A stretch of 64,000 nt of DNA from Nemania diffusa. Taxonomy: Eukaryota; Ascomycota; Sordariomycetes; Xylariales; Xylariaceae. The notes beneath the pieces were generated by a model. That model saw only the letters and a list, made by a program, of their open reading frames with translations. It did not search any database and had not been told where the DNA came from. The DNA lies in NCBI GenBank assembly GCA_038501195.1, contig JBBPUQ010000001.1:682001-746000 (forward strand), written 5' to 3'. How positions within the stretch are numbered: position 1 is the stretch's first letter; every line of letters begins with the position of its first letter. Position numbers and translations under genes: made by a program. This document shows positions 36,220 to 47,840 of the stretch, piece by piece.

Positions 36220-37887
36220 ACTTGGCGTTGCATCTGAGATACCCCTAGTGTTATATGTATATTATATAGACTCATGCTGACACAACATAGGACGAACTAG
36301 ATCGTCTTCGAGATGTGCAGCTTCGGAATTGCATACGCAGGTTTCACTTAAAATCAGTGTTTGATTCATGGGTGTTCGTGTGGTCTACATGTGCATCAGT
36401 CATCATTTCATATAATTCGTTTCTATTTATCAACAACTTCATCAATTTGCAACTCCCGTAGGTCGACGACTTCAGAGGCAGATATTTATTGTCGGAACTC
36501 TAACAACCATGGGCTCCCTTCACTAACTTCACGGCGTTCTAGCTAATAGCACTAAAGTCGATGCATAGTAACACGACGTAGCCCTCGTGATCAAGTCAGC
36601 CGATTTCCCACGTATAGCAAATATCTCTGAAACTCATCGTCTATCAACTCGACAGTGCAACACACCTAACTCCGTTCCTTCTCTACACACGAATGCTATC
36701 CCTTACGTATGGCTTGCGGGAGGACTTATATTGCTTTAGAGGACAACTTCATGAGATGTGATTTCCTTGTCATTCATTACACCTAGGTATACGCTGACGC
36801 TCTAGAGCATCCTACTTCGAGATAACGGCCACTCACCTTCACCGGAAATTCAGCACGTTTGCAGACGTAAAACAATGCCACAACCTCACGTATTACAACC
36901 GAGTCATCTGCATTGGTATGATGAAGTGCATAGTGTTACCTCATACTTACCACGTGCTTCCCGTCTTCTTACCTTGTCGTACTAAATTTACATGTCATTC
37001 TAATATAGTCGTCATATCCTTTTCTAGCCCGCTCAACGAGGACACAGCTAGAAACCGTGTAGATGGTAGTACATTGCAAGGTCTCTTGCTTCAGATTGAA
37101 CGCTGGTCATACGATGAGAAGTCTGTAGGCAGCGATTCAGGGCTACAAAGAAGGACTTACTGCTTCACAGACACTCTACACATACTATATACAAAACAGG
37201 TATTGCTACACAGCATCAGGGATGCTCACGGAACATTCATCACGAAACATGTATTTAAGAAACCAAAGCTCCCCAGAGTGTTGAATCTCCCAGGTGGGTG
37301 GGCAAGTAGGAGATCATATATGTACCCAGACTTATATATAATCCCACCGAATTAATGATACTCTTAACACCCAGATCGCTTTTACGGGTTAATATAATAT
37401 GACCGGATGGTTCCTTGACGCCTAACTCCTTTATATAAACTTCCCATTCCATGAATCACAGCTTGGACGAGTTCAAGGTGACATAGTCCAAGTTCCAAGC
37501 CCAAACATGCCCACGAAAGCCCAGAGATACACCCATCTCCTGAATCATCTCAAGATAGCCAATATAATTCCCACCAGATGCATCATTTTCTCTACCACAA
37601 GCACCAGTGCCCCAAGCAACAATACCACAAGCACCAGTACCTCAAGCAACAATACCACAAGCACCAATTCTTTGACGCCAACTAAAAGCTCTTAACTCAG
37701 AAACTTTGCCACTACCCCCAGATGAGCTCCGACTACCAGTGTATGTGAAGGCGACAAAACGTTCAAAGCCTATACAAATATGCACCAAAAACAAGAGTGA
37801 AGCAATCATAATTCCAGCAACACCACTATCCCTCCTCTTCCCTCCTCTTCCCTCCTTCTCCCTCCTTCTCCCTCCTTCTCCCTCCCC
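36220..37887. other. Intergenic region with short tandem repeats
   Basis: 1.7 kb without a convincing gene. A 145-codon open frame at 36918-37355 has no family resemblance. The right end holds a 30-bp tandem repeat and a pyrimidine tract, listed separately. Confidence 0.4.
37594..37667 (+). repeat. 30-bp tandem repeat, about 2.5 copies
   Basis: Units ACCACAAGCACCAGTGCCCC plus AAGCAACAAT run at 37594-37623 and 37624-37653, with a partial third unit to about 37667. Units differ by two transitions. In the plus frame they would encode Ser/Thr/Asn-rich sequence, but no complete gene is evident. Confidence 0.8.
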
Positions 37888-37889
37888 CT
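37831..37889 (+). repeat. Decameric pyrimidine tract
   Basis: Two copies of CCTCCTCTTC are followed by three of CCTCCTTCTC and a CCTCCCCC tail, giving an almost pure C/T strand of 59 bp. It reaches the stop codon of the minus-strand gene, so on that strand it is a purine-rich 3' end. Confidence 0.85.
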
Positions 37890-38481
37890 AAAACCACCCC
37901 AAATCAAACACACAACCCGGAAACCTCTGCAAACACCCCCCCAAGTCCAAGTTCCCAAAATGCCACTCCTCATCCCCCCAAACAAACCCCATCTCCACCA
38001 CATCCGCCCCCTCAACCAGCTGCCACGTAACCCTCACCTCGAACGGCAATTCCACCGCGCCCCCCGCCTCCGCCATCCCCCACACCATCTCCCTCGTGCT
38101 GGCCTCGACCTGCGCCAGCAGGTGCGCCGTGGGCGCGCACGGCCGCAGGCTTAACCGCAGGTGCGGCACGCCGGTGGCGGCGTCGATGCGCAGCGCCACG
38201 CGCGCCTGCCAGTCCGCGCTCGCGCGCACGGCGTGCACGGTCTCCAGCACGCGCGTCAGGAAGGCCTCGAAGGCGGAGTGGTCGTACGGTAGGTACGTCG
38301 CGATGCGCGCGTGCAGCGCGGCGACGCGCGCCGCGGCGCGGCGGGCGGCGGTGCTGTGGCGGCGCTGGCGCGCGAGGGCCGCGCGGTGGGAGGCTGCTGC
38401 CTCCTCGTGCGCGAGGGTGTCTAGGCCCTGGCGGGATGCGAGGAGGAGGGCGGCTTGGTCTGCGTCGAAGAGGGGGCCCAT
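37888..38481 (-). CDS. GC-rich orphan gene, unknown function
   Basis: An uninterrupted 197-codon frame starts at ATG 38481. It is strikingly GC-rich, with many GCG/CGC codons, in AT-rich surroundings. It is strongly biased to C or G at third positions, which supports coding. Residues 1-70 are an Ala/Arg-rich helix (FDADQAALLLASRQGLDTL, then ARQRRHSTAARRAAARVAALHARI) likely to form a coiled coil. The second half looks like beta strands (ARVALRIDAATGVPHLRLSLRP, FEVRVTWQLVEGADVVEMGFVWG) and ends in LDLGGCLQRFPGCVFDLGWF. No signal peptide or known motif is present, and I cannot assign a family. Confidence 0.6.
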   Translation of the reverse strand: MGPLFDADQAALLLASRQGLDTLAHEEAAASHRAALARQRRHSTAARRAAARVAALHARIATYLPYDHSAFEAFLTRVLETVHAVRASADWQARVALRIDAATGVPHLRLSLRPCAPTAHLLAQVEASTREMVWGMAEAGGAVELPFEVRVTWQLVEGADVVEMGFVWGDEEWHFGNLDLGGCLQRFPGCVFDLGWF

Positions 38482-39132
38482 TTCCCCTGCGACTTTTTAC
38501 GATGCTCTGGGTTTTATGGGGGGGTGGAATGAGTTTGGGGAGGATGAGCTGCGGTTGGGACTCTGATGATCGCGAGGTTGGAACGCTCGAGAAGGGGCAT
38601 TTTATATATATATGTAAGTGAGCTGCCGGTATGTTCTACGATCCCTCATCTCTTCCGTCTTGTATCTCGCGTGCGTAGTTGGGAGCTAGACATCCCTTGC
38701 CTTTGCTCGATCAACAAACACGATAATGAAGGTGGTTACTGCGTAGAACCACACGAGTAGATATATACGCCATTGATATGGGTTTCATCCAAAGGAAAAT
38801 CGTTTCCTCGTGTTAAATTGCCGTGGTGTGAGGATAAGTTACACGCCAATACTTGTCCACAAGATCACTTCTCTTTAGGTCACGAGTTGTTGGGATACTA
38901 GCCCCTTGTATATCTCCCTTGGGGAATAGCGAGTTACCCTTAATATCGCCCCGAGCACTTCCTAATTACCTAATTAAATCATCTGGATAACCTCGCTCGG
39001 ATCGAGTGTGAAATTATAGGGCGGGCGTAAACGTGCCCAGTCCGTCACCGCAATAGCCGTTAAGTTTCGTGTTTGATCCCTATGCAGAAGATTCTCAGCT
39101 CATGCTCGTAGAACCACTCTCTCGTCGTGGGA
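38482..39132. other. Intergenic region, nothing recognised
   Basis: Between the GC-rich orphan gene and the small secreted protein gene. Only short frames are present. Confidence 0.4.
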
Positions 39133-39671
39133 CTAAAAGTTATTGACATACGCGTTTGAAAACACATAGCTTATAGCAATATGTGCTTGGGAGCCATCCG
39201 CATCAGGCACGATTCTCGCCGATACGGCACTACCAACTGCGCTGATCTCCGGGTCCAAAGCGCAGTTGCTATAGTCCGAGGACAACGGGATCCCGGCCCC
39301 GGATCCTGAACAACTGGCTCCGAATGCCGGAATATAATAAACCGGGTCTGGGGTTTCGTAGCCAGCCCCGGAAATAGTGAAGACTAATGGCAGTTAGCAA
39401 CCAAGACTAGCTCATTCCACTCATTACGCTCGCTCTTGTCATAAACAATTAATCAAGTATCAAACATCACACATTTAAGTCAGCGATTGGGCATTTCAGG
39501 AGGTTAATCCTTACCATACCAGCTAGTTGTAGGATCCGCCGGATTACCATGAGAAAGCCCAGCTTGCCATTGCGTTACGTCCCAGATGTAGTCGCCAAGA
39601 TCTCTAGGCACAGCGCGCCCGTGGGTGCCTAAAGAAGCGGCAAGGAGAGATAAAATAGTATTGAGACGCAT
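39133..39671 (-). CDS. Small secreted protein, candidate effector
   Basis: Two exons, 39671-39515 and 39383-39133, join across a 131-nt intron with a GTAAGG donor and an ATTAG acceptor, giving 135 codons ending in TAG. Neither exon is long enough to stand out alone. Residues 1-18 are a clean signal peptide (MRLNTILSLLAASLGTHG), followed by RAVPRDLGDY. The mature part is short, rich in aromatic residues, Ser and Gly, and predicted beta-rich. It carries two cysteines (FGASCSGSG and SNCALD) that could form one disulphide. The pattern (W-x-V-x-x-W near the N-terminus, FTISGAG, PAFGASC, NCAL, IAISYVF) faintly recalls AA1-like secreted fungal proteins, but I am not sure of that family. It is likely secreted, and a role in interaction with a host or competitor is inference only. 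Confidence 0.65.
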
Positions 39672-42600
39672 GTTGAAATTCCTAGTCGCCTTTGACTCTT
39701 TGGCGAATTACCCAGGTAGACGTGATCAAGTTAAAAATATATAATGATTTATAACAGAATTCTTGGCTCTATAGATACCTCGAATGCATTTTTCATTGTA
39801 AGTTTAGATTTCAGAGCACAAACTTTCCAGGCTAAATCAATATTACCACGTTCGATCCAATACTGTAACCTAGCCATGCCAGATGGATCCATCGCGCCGC
39901 ATAAATACGAATAGGCATGGCCTAGATGGTAGCAGACCAAGTGATTCCGATATTCTTTGACTAATATAAAATCTGGGATTCGACAGGACTGCAAGTCACA
40001 TGCCGGTCCCGGCCAACCACTTATCGCAACGACTCGTTATTTCGCGAAGAAAAAGAAGTCGTTCAGGGGGTAGATAGTTCACACTTAGCTGTACTACCAT
40101 CACTGGGCCTCAGAATAGAATTAGGGTAGAATATGTTTTTTCCTAACAAGCTGTAATGTATGATAATACGATCCTCACGTAGTATCCCTGCTACATTCAG
40201 GGGTCAATCCTCAAACATATTCAGCAGTTAAGAGTTCGTTTGACCAAAAAGGAGAATAACGACAGTTTAATTATACCGGAAACAACCCCAGCATATTATT
40301 GATGTATTGTAACTAAAAACCTTTCGTTGCGTGGCTACCTCAAGCACCTTCATACCTTCGAACGCCCCCTGAGTGATAGTCAACATTGGGTAGCAACGAC
40401 GAAAGGGGAAACTAGGAAACCAACTTCATGAATACAACAGCAATCGACGCGACTATCACATATTATATACAACTCTTTCAATACGTTGTTCACGACACTG
40501 TCCCCAGCGTCATAATGGCAGCACTAACGTCCGTATCCCGGGAACAAAAGACCCTGTGATGTCGACTCTGCAACGTAGCACACGTTTCGCCAGTAGCTAA
40601 GTAGGAGAACTGTTGCCCCGAGCTCTTATTTTACTCCTTACTTTAGACATTCTGTTCAATTAGTTCGCGTTGGCCTTGGAACCACAGCCAACCCCTTCAC
40701 ACATCTTCCACGTCCGCTACCTTACGCGCATTTCTCTCTCCTTTTTGCAGGTTTTAAATAAATAGGGGCATGTGAATGTCAAAAGTGAGACCTGACATTG
40801 AAGTTACCGGTATTTACTAACTGGCGTATAGGACTATATATCTGCCCCAATTCGATGGCACATAAGTCCTATCACCATAGGCTATTACAAGCTAGAGGTT
40901 GAAGTCCTGTCACAGACAAGGACTATTTCAACTCCCTTGTAGTATTGCGAACCAATATGCCGCAGCTTTCGTTTCATCGATGGTGCTATCTTTCTTGACC
41001 CTGTTCTGGTGCGTATCTAGGGTGTTAAGTATAGGTATTACTATCACAAATGCTCTCCTCGTGTTGTTCCCTTGTGAGAGCAATTGCTCCTGTATATTTA
41101 GTATAGGTGGGACTTTGGATAAATCCATCGTTCCCAGCTGACGCGTGTCTAGTATACACTAACGGCTAGTAGCTCATACTTTATCACATCGAAGGTTTTT
41201 GGATATTAGCTTTGAACTATTATCCCTTTTGCCACTCGTACTGTCGATTCATTAGCTCTAGTCGGCACTCTCAACATCATCCCGTCACGAAGCTGGAGGG
41301 ACTATGATACCTTCACTTACGCTACATAGCATAAGTCTGGTTGAATGCGCAACAATAGTACAACACCACCTCAAACCTGTCTCCCTATATTCGCATAATG
41401 GCAATGACACCACCGCAATGCTCGCACAGCAGTTCGTATCCCCCTCCGTCTCTAATTCTCTAGATCATGTTGTTCCTAACAAGTGCTACTATCGACAGCC
41501 GAACCTAGCGCTTTAACCGGCTGTCTCTCACATCTTAACAGAAAACAAAGAAAGTGCGTGCTTGAAGTCTTCACCGCCGAGCTCATCAGGACCACGCGAA
41601 GCATGCTGCCTACTTCTCTAACCAAGGGTCTCGTCTAAACCCCTTGCTCATCCCTTTCAGAACAAAGTTGAACAGAGGAAACTTATCACGGATATCTTGT
41701 CAATCCATACTTTCCCCGTGCCTCGTCTCTCTACATGCTAACTAATCTCCTAAGTTCTTCCTCCCTGCTAGCGACCAATCCTACAGCCCCTTGACCTAAC
41801 CTCATCGCCGTAAACTCCGATAAACCGAGCTCGCTCACATTCAATTTTCCCATACACGCATACTGGCATATCGCATACATACATAAGTACAGGACCACAC
41901 AACCTCAGACGCAGCCCGGCAGGCAACGTCACAGTTCCCACCCGTGCGAGCCCAGCCCCATAATCCCTTGATGCCAAGCCCCAAGGCGCCGCCAATCAAA
42001 CCACGCCATGTAACGGGGCTGCTTACCCTACCTTGGCCCCCTCCTTGCTCGGGTCTCATTTGTTCAGGTATCAATCCTCATTACGCACACCCATTTTCAC
42101 TTCCCAAGTATCCTCGTCACGCAATTACTTAGCTACGCATACCTATCTCGGACCCAAGTCTCAAGTCTGAAATTTTGACTTCGCGTCTTCCTGTCACATA
42201 ACACAAAATTTTTCAAAGGCAAAATGCTCCAGATAAACGAGCAACTTATATCACAGCGGAACATTCGCGTCCAAGTAGTAACTTGAAAATTATCCTCATA
42301 ATTTATCAATGACGGTTGTTGACCAACCCTCCATGGCCCAAGGCTTGGCCTGGTTATGGCTAACAAGCTACTTAGAGCGCATACTTTCAGAAAATATTTT
42401 CTGCCTCGCTCCTTCTCATGCATTTCAATACATACAAGTCGTCGTAAACCCTTTTTTCACCCGAGGCATGTGCGCCGCCTTTTTAGTCGTACATGTACAC
42501 TCACCCTGGCGACCTTCGGCAGTCGCCTGCTGTTCTTTCGCCCCACGATAACCTAGAGCTTATAGGCGTGGTGGAAATGGCCCGGTCGTCACAACACCAG

Positions 42601-42985
42601 CACATCGCTTGGGCCGTCATGAGCTCCTGATCCACATGTTGAGCCGAAGCAAGCTTAGTAGAGCAGGACCGGTCCACCTGCACGTAATTGTGCCAGTTCA
42701 TCGAAAGTCATCATACCTCTGGTGATTAATCTGGGGACCCGCATGCCCATAAGCCCTGCCGATCGTACGCCGTGATTGAAGCCATCTTCCCCAACGCCGG
42801 ACATGAAAATAAACCTTGACAACCATGACCGTTGTCCCAGTCATGTTGGAATAGCTCGCTACCGCAACTCCCGAAGGACATAATTAAAGAATCGCCTAGA
42901 AACGAGGTTTAGATGCGGGCATCAGAAGGCCTCATCTCTTTATACAATGAATAAACCAGGGATCGAATTAACGGATAATGCGTGT
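39672..42985. other. Long intergenic region, no supported gene
   Basis: 3.3 kb, AT-rich. An 81-codon frame at 39994-39749 (minus) just upstream of the secreted-protein gene has no clear homology. Further short frames between 40900 and 42700 look random. The right end probably contains the 3' untranslated region of the Set3-like gene. Confidence 0.4.
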
Positions 42986-45775
42986 TCAAGGTTCAACACT
43001 CTTATCCTTGAGTGGAGAGTCGGACATGGCGGTGTCCGTAGTGATGGGTGATTTAGTTTCTTCGACAATCGTAGCGGGTGGTTTTAATGAGGCTGACGAT
43101 TTCGCAGCAGCAGCGGCCTTGTTCATTCTTCGATTGGTGTAGTCACTTAAGCTCAGCGTCTTCTTGACGGGACTCGGTTGCACTACAACGCCATTGACAG
43201 ATGAAGTCACAGCCGGACCTTGAAGATGGCTCGCAGAGAATGGCGATTGAACGACGCTGCTATTTGCAGACACGGGTGTTGTTTTTGAGCTATTAAACGC
43301 GGGAACCGGAGGTAACTGGACTCGGAGATCAGGCGACTTAACCTTGGCAGGGATTAGAGGCGCTGGCCCATGCGTGGGTACAGCTTTGGCGCTAGAAAAT
43401 GAAGGTGTCGGAGCATCTTCCATGGGCGTATCGTCAGAGACCACTGTGGTTGCTGGTTCGTGCCGAGCCACCGCAGTGTTCGTCGTTTGGGGCGTTGCGA
43501 CTCTTTGCTCTGTTGTAGGAGAGTCCAAATCCATATTGACCAAAGCCGATGCAATCGAAGTCGGAGACGTGGTTACACTTGGGCGACGCAAATTTTCGTC
43601 GGCTCGAAGCCTGTGCCTACTCTCTAGCAAGCGCTTGGATAGAGAAACGATCCGTCTTTTTGGCATGTGCGCCTGCCCGCCCTCACTAAACCATGCACCA
43701 TCCACAGGGTCTGTCTGTACAGACGCATCACAATACTCTGGACGAGGGCCTTGTGATGTATTGCGTGGAGGAAGTGAGACCGAATTGCGGTGGCCGGGCT
43801 GCTTGAATGGATTCACGGAAGTTGGCGATACTGCGCTAATAGGCGAGCCACCAGTGCTTCCAGAAGTACCAGCATCGACATACCGACTTTCCGTCGTAGT
43901 GTTAAATATCGTAGTATTTGTTGATGCACTTTTTGGTTTAGATTTTGTCCCCGTAGCCGAGGCGCCGCTGTTTGTTCCGTCAGAGGTTCGCTTCTTTTTT
44001 CTGGGCGGTTGCTGTTGTTCCATCCGGCGGAATGAGTCTTCAACCATTTGAACCTTGCGCTTGTCGCGGTCCGTTAGTTCCGTCAAGACACCCAACGTAT
44101 CGAACGAACCCTGACGTGGGGCAGGTGTCATATCGCGGCTGGGTGGCTTGCTTCGCGAAGATGCAGAATCGTTGTCCAGACCCTCTTCAGCGCGGCCCTC
44201 ACTAGGTGCGCGACTATTTGTTGCCTGGCCGGTACTGGTGGGCGAGACGTTACCAGGTTTGGGTTTGCGAGGCTTTTTAGGTTTGGATCCCTTGTCTTTG
44301 CCCTGCGGCCGCGCAATGTAGGTTCGGTGAAATCGAGTGAACGCACAATCGGGTCCTAAGTCGCAGGCACACCCACCATATTCGGAAAGAATGTTGTGCA
44401 CCCACGTAGCAATACTCTGGTAGGTCTCTGTCTCTCTCTCGTTAAACTCTGGTTGTTTATCTACGTCGTCGTCGCTAAGCCCTAGTAGTTCTAACCATGG
44501 CCTTGCTACATCTTTTTGTAGTTTGAAATCCCACGGGATTGTGATTTGTTCATTTGCTCTGATCGGTCGGTCACTCATGAGCCAGAAATGATATTCCGAT
44601 CCCTCTGAGAGGTATGTGTCCAGAGTGGCGTTTGGTTTACAACTTCGGCGCACATATCGAGCCTGCGAGCCTTCTTTTCGGGTATCGATATATAGTGGGA
44701 GCATCGGATGGAAGAAAACAAACGGTAGCGGAGAAGAGAGGTCCTGCCATCGATTACTCGGGTCTTGGCAGTAGTCCTTTTGTATTCCAATCTGACCGTT
44801 GAGTTCGATCAGGGGAATATTCTTTTCAACCGCTTGCGGAGAAGCCAAATACTGCCAGTGAGCAATCATGTCAGAACTCACTGCTAGTTTCTTCGACCGA
44901 ACTTCAGGCAGAGCCTGCACAGAATCGATGTTCGGTGGAAGGGATTGAAAAACATCTCCGTAATCACACCCAGTCTCTTTTCTTAATTTCTCGCCATCTC
45001 GTAACCATGATGAAAGGATGTTGGATATTATCAGACTCGCAAACGAGTTTGTTTGGACAATAGCAACATCCCGATCCTCTTTGTACAAGTCCATAAATCC
45101 ACGAGAATAAGCATGTATCTCAAATTCGTGAGGAAGATCTGAGGGTGTGGTCGCCGGACTAGGAGGGTGGCCATGTGGGTTTGTTGTCTTTTGGCCATGC
45201 GGAGGGCTACGTTTGGCGGTCTGGGAGCTGATGGACTGGCTAGGACGATGAGAACTTTTGGATTTTTTGTACTGGTGAGTGTGAAGGGGATCGTGAGACT
45301 GTTTGGGGTTGTTTTCGGGGCCATTGTGGCTGTTCAATCCTAGATCCGTGGGTTTGGCCTTCTTCTTTTGACCCTTGGGTGGAGGCCGTTTGGTGGCCTT
45401 TCGTTCCAAAAACTCTGGATGGGTTCCCTTGGCTTGTCGCAAGATCTGACTTTCGTTGGCTCGTTGTCGGTCCAGTGGCCGCGGGTTGCATTCCACGCAT
45501 GAATGAGTGAAATCCTCTCGGGCAACCTCAGCCTTATTGTAGGGGTAGTAACATTCGATATGCTGCCAGGTATCGCAAAAGTCGCAGTATATCGTGTTCC
45601 CGTCATCGTCAGTGAAGTCGCAGATACATTTAATCGTGTATGGCTCTTCTTCTGCCGGCGCCGAAGTCTTGTTGAGCACATGGTGGAATATGGTGGGTGC
45701 GGACTTGGGACTGGGCGCGACCGTCTGACTCGGAGTCGATGATTGCGTAAGGAGGGGAGGGAGCTTTTCTGTCAT
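42986..45775 (-). CDS. SET3: PHD finger and SET domain protein, Set3-like
   Basis: A single exon of 929 codons from ATG 45775. Residues 50-96 form a C4HC3 PHD finger (CICDFTDDDGNTIYCDFCDTW, H72, C75, C93, C96). A Lys/Pro-rich linker follows. A SET domain at about 300-420 contains the RRSCKPNATLD motif (376-386), YHFWLMSDRPIRANEQITIPWD, and a Cys-cluster region CACDLGPDC near 469-477. The order PHD then SET, with a long disordered Ser/Pro-rich C-terminal half, is that of yeast Set3/Set4 and animal MLL5. Set3 anchors the Set3C histone-deacetylase complex through H3K4me2 binding by the PHD, and its SET domain is generally thought to be catalytically inactive. A nuclear location follows from the family. 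Confidence 0.88.
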   Translation of the reverse strand: MTEKLPPLLTQSSTPSQTVAPSPKSAPTIFHHVLNKTSAPAEEEPYTIKCICDFTDDDGNTIYCDFCDTWQHIECYYPYNKAEVAREDFTHSCVECNPRPLDRQRANESQILRQAKGTHPEFLERKATKRPPPKGQKKKAKPTDLGLNSHNGPENNPKQSHDPLHTHQYKKSKSSHRPSQSISSQTAKRSPPHGQKTTNPHGHPPSPATTPSDLPHEFEIHAYSRGFMDLYKEDRDVAIVQTNSFASLIISNILSSWLRDGEKLRKETGCDYGDVFQSLPPNIDSVQALPEVRSKKLAVSSDMIAHWQYLASPQAVEKNIPLIELNGQIGIQKDYCQDPSNRWQDLSSPLPFVFFHPMLPLYIDTRKEGSQARYVRRSCKPNATLDTYLSEGSEYHFWLMSDRPIRANEQITIPWDFKLQKDVARPWLELLGLSDDDVDKQPEFNERETETYQSIATWVHNILSEYGGCACDLGPDCAFTRFHRTYIARPQGKDKGSKPKKPRKPKPGNVSPTSTGQATNSRAPSEGRAEEGLDNDSASSRSKPPSRDMTPAPRQGSFDTLGVLTELTDRDKRKVQMVEDSFRRMEQQQPPRKKKRTSDGTNSGASATGTKSKPKSASTNTTIFNTTTESRYVDAGTSGSTGGSPISAVSPTSVNPFKQPGHRNSVSLPPRNTSQGPRPEYCDASVQTDPVDGAWFSEGGQAHMPKRRIVSLSKRLLESRHRLRADENLRRPSVTTSPTSIASALVNMDLDSPTTEQRVATPQTTNTAVARHEPATTVVSDDTPMEDAPTPSFSSAKAVPTHGPAPLIPAKVKSPDLRVQLPPVPAFNSSKTTPVSANSSVVQSPFSASHLQGPAVTSSVNGVVVQPSPVKKTLSLSDYTNRRMNKAAAAAKSSASLKPPATIVEETKSPITTDTAMSDSPLKDKSVEP

Positions 45776-47789
45776 AATCTAGCACACACCTCACGGAGTG
45801 AGATGTCAAAATGGTCGTGAGTGAAAGATTATTTATCTAGAAGATACGGGTGGCATGACGACGAATCGTGCTTCGACGCGCCGGTATGTGATTCTCGAGA
45901 TGTTGTTTAGTAGCAAAACAATTCGAACAACGGTCATGCGTCGAGCATTACTAGGATCGCAATTTCCAGAGAGAGAGAGAGACGGTAGAGAAGGGGATTA
46001 TGGTCGACGCAAGACTCGGTGTGGTGGCAATGTCGGCGGCAAAGGTAGCGACAAAGACTACACTATTGGGGCAATGACAAAAGAAATTTCGAGGTTTTCA
46101 GACACGAGACAATAGTATAAGTTCGCCGGAAATACGATGTTGTTGTTGAGGGACAGTACCGCGTATGAAATGTGAATACGGAAGGGCGAAACGAAAGCTG
46201 TCGAGAGTCGCGCAGAGGATCGTAGTAGAAGAGTTCGATGAGAGAGGATGCGCCTCGGGTAAGAATGAGACAACAGCGGATCGGAAGTGAGAGGTGACTC
46301 GATATTATAGATAAGTAGTGTCGATTCGGAAAGATTCGAGGAGTTGTACCGAGAAAAGCGAGTCTTGGGCGGCGTCGATTGATTGTCCTAGTTGGAAAAG
46401 GAGGAGGATGAAGAGAAGGAAGAATGCGAGGGACAGACGAGTTGCGTGTGTGGTGTGTGTGCGTGTGTATTGTGAGGGAGAATGGGAAACCAGCCAAAAC
46501 AGATTGGTAGGTAGAGACGAGATTGCCTGCTACAAGCTAGGCTACCTAGTGGACTAACCTACCGCCTTAGGTTGGCTGGTAGCGGTAGCAGCAGCAGGGC
46601 GAGATGGAGCGAGAGAGGGTTCAAAGCAGCGCAAGAGCCAAGCGGCTGCTGGGGGACGGAGCCGGTGCAGGCGCAGGCGCCAATTGCCAGTGCCATGCCA
46701 GTAGTGTACAGTAGGTACCACTCACTACTGGGTGCAGCATAGGTAGCGTACAGTGCCTCGACCCAGCCGGGAGGAAGAAGAGACAAAAAAAAAGATACCT
46801 ACGCGATGTACCCATGTAAGGTGGTATGTGCGTCCCGGCAGCGAGCTCGGGCTAAGAGATACTTAAAGAAGTACCTTTCCTCACGTATTGATGGGGAGTA
46901 AGACATTGGACAACAGACAACAAACGAGAAGCCGAATGGACTCGGCAGCATAAGAGGAATTACTGGGCTGCCAGTAACCGGCTGCATCGGTCGGCGAGTT
47001 GATATTGCGAGAATTATTGTGTGTTGCTACCACCTGCCTGCACCCTCACAGACTACTGTGGGAGAGCAGGAGAGATGGGAAGATGGAAAGTACCTACCTA
47101 GCTGGCTAACAGTGTCCTTATGCGGTAGCGCGCAGAGGCCACCCAGTCCGCCAACCAACCATTGCGGACTAGTAAGGTGACCGAGCGGGGTAATTGCTGT
47201 ACCGACTGAGAAAAGCCTCCACCACCCACGGGCTGCTGGTGTTGGGCGGAAGGTGAGGAAAAGAGGAAAGGGAAAGGAAAAGGGACACAGTCGAGAGTCA
47301 ATAAGGAACGAGATGGACTAAAGCATGCTTCGACACATTTTGCAGAGTGCAGACTATCATTGCGTGCACACTTCGCATTGTTACCACGTTGGCAAACAAC
47401 AAGCTGGAGGAAAAGCAAAGAAAATGGCTGTCATAGCGAATGGATGTTGTACATCTAAAACACCAGAGTCTGGCTGAATCGGCCAGAACATACAGAGTAG
47501 AAAGGCGAGGGTGAGATTTGGCTTGGTATGGAGGAGAAAGGGCAGAGGGAAAAAGAGGAGCAGTGCTGCGAGAGCAGGTGTGCGCACACAAGAGACATTC
47601 CACCATTCCACTTAACGGTCCTAACCTTACTGCAGGACCTATCTAGGTACGCTACAGAGTATTCTGTACCTAGTCCAATGCAGGCCCTTGGCCAGGCAGC
47701 CAGGCAGGCAATCAGGCAATGAAGGAATGGGGACAGGAGAGGCGCAGAGGGCAGGAAGAGGGGGAGACCGGGGGTAGGGAAAAAGGAAA

Positions 47790-47840
47790 GTCACTCACTC
47801 ACTCGCTCACTCACTCAATTCAGTCACTCGCACTCGCTCC
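47790..47840 (+). repeat. Imperfect CACT tetranucleotide array
   Basis: The stretch TCACTCACTCACTCGCTCAC continues as CACTCACTC, AATTCAGTCACTCG and CACTCGCTC. It is a degenerate 4-bp microsatellite of about 50 bp in the presumed upstream region of the Set3-like gene. Confidence 0.8.

Noticed and set aside
36918..37355. 145-codon plus-strand frame
   Set aside because: No motif, atypical composition, AT-rich context and no upstream exon. Treated as chance.
39749..39994. 81-codon minus-strand frame upstream of the secreted protein
   Set aside because: No homology recognised. It could be an eroded fragment of a larger gene, but nothing around it extends the frame.
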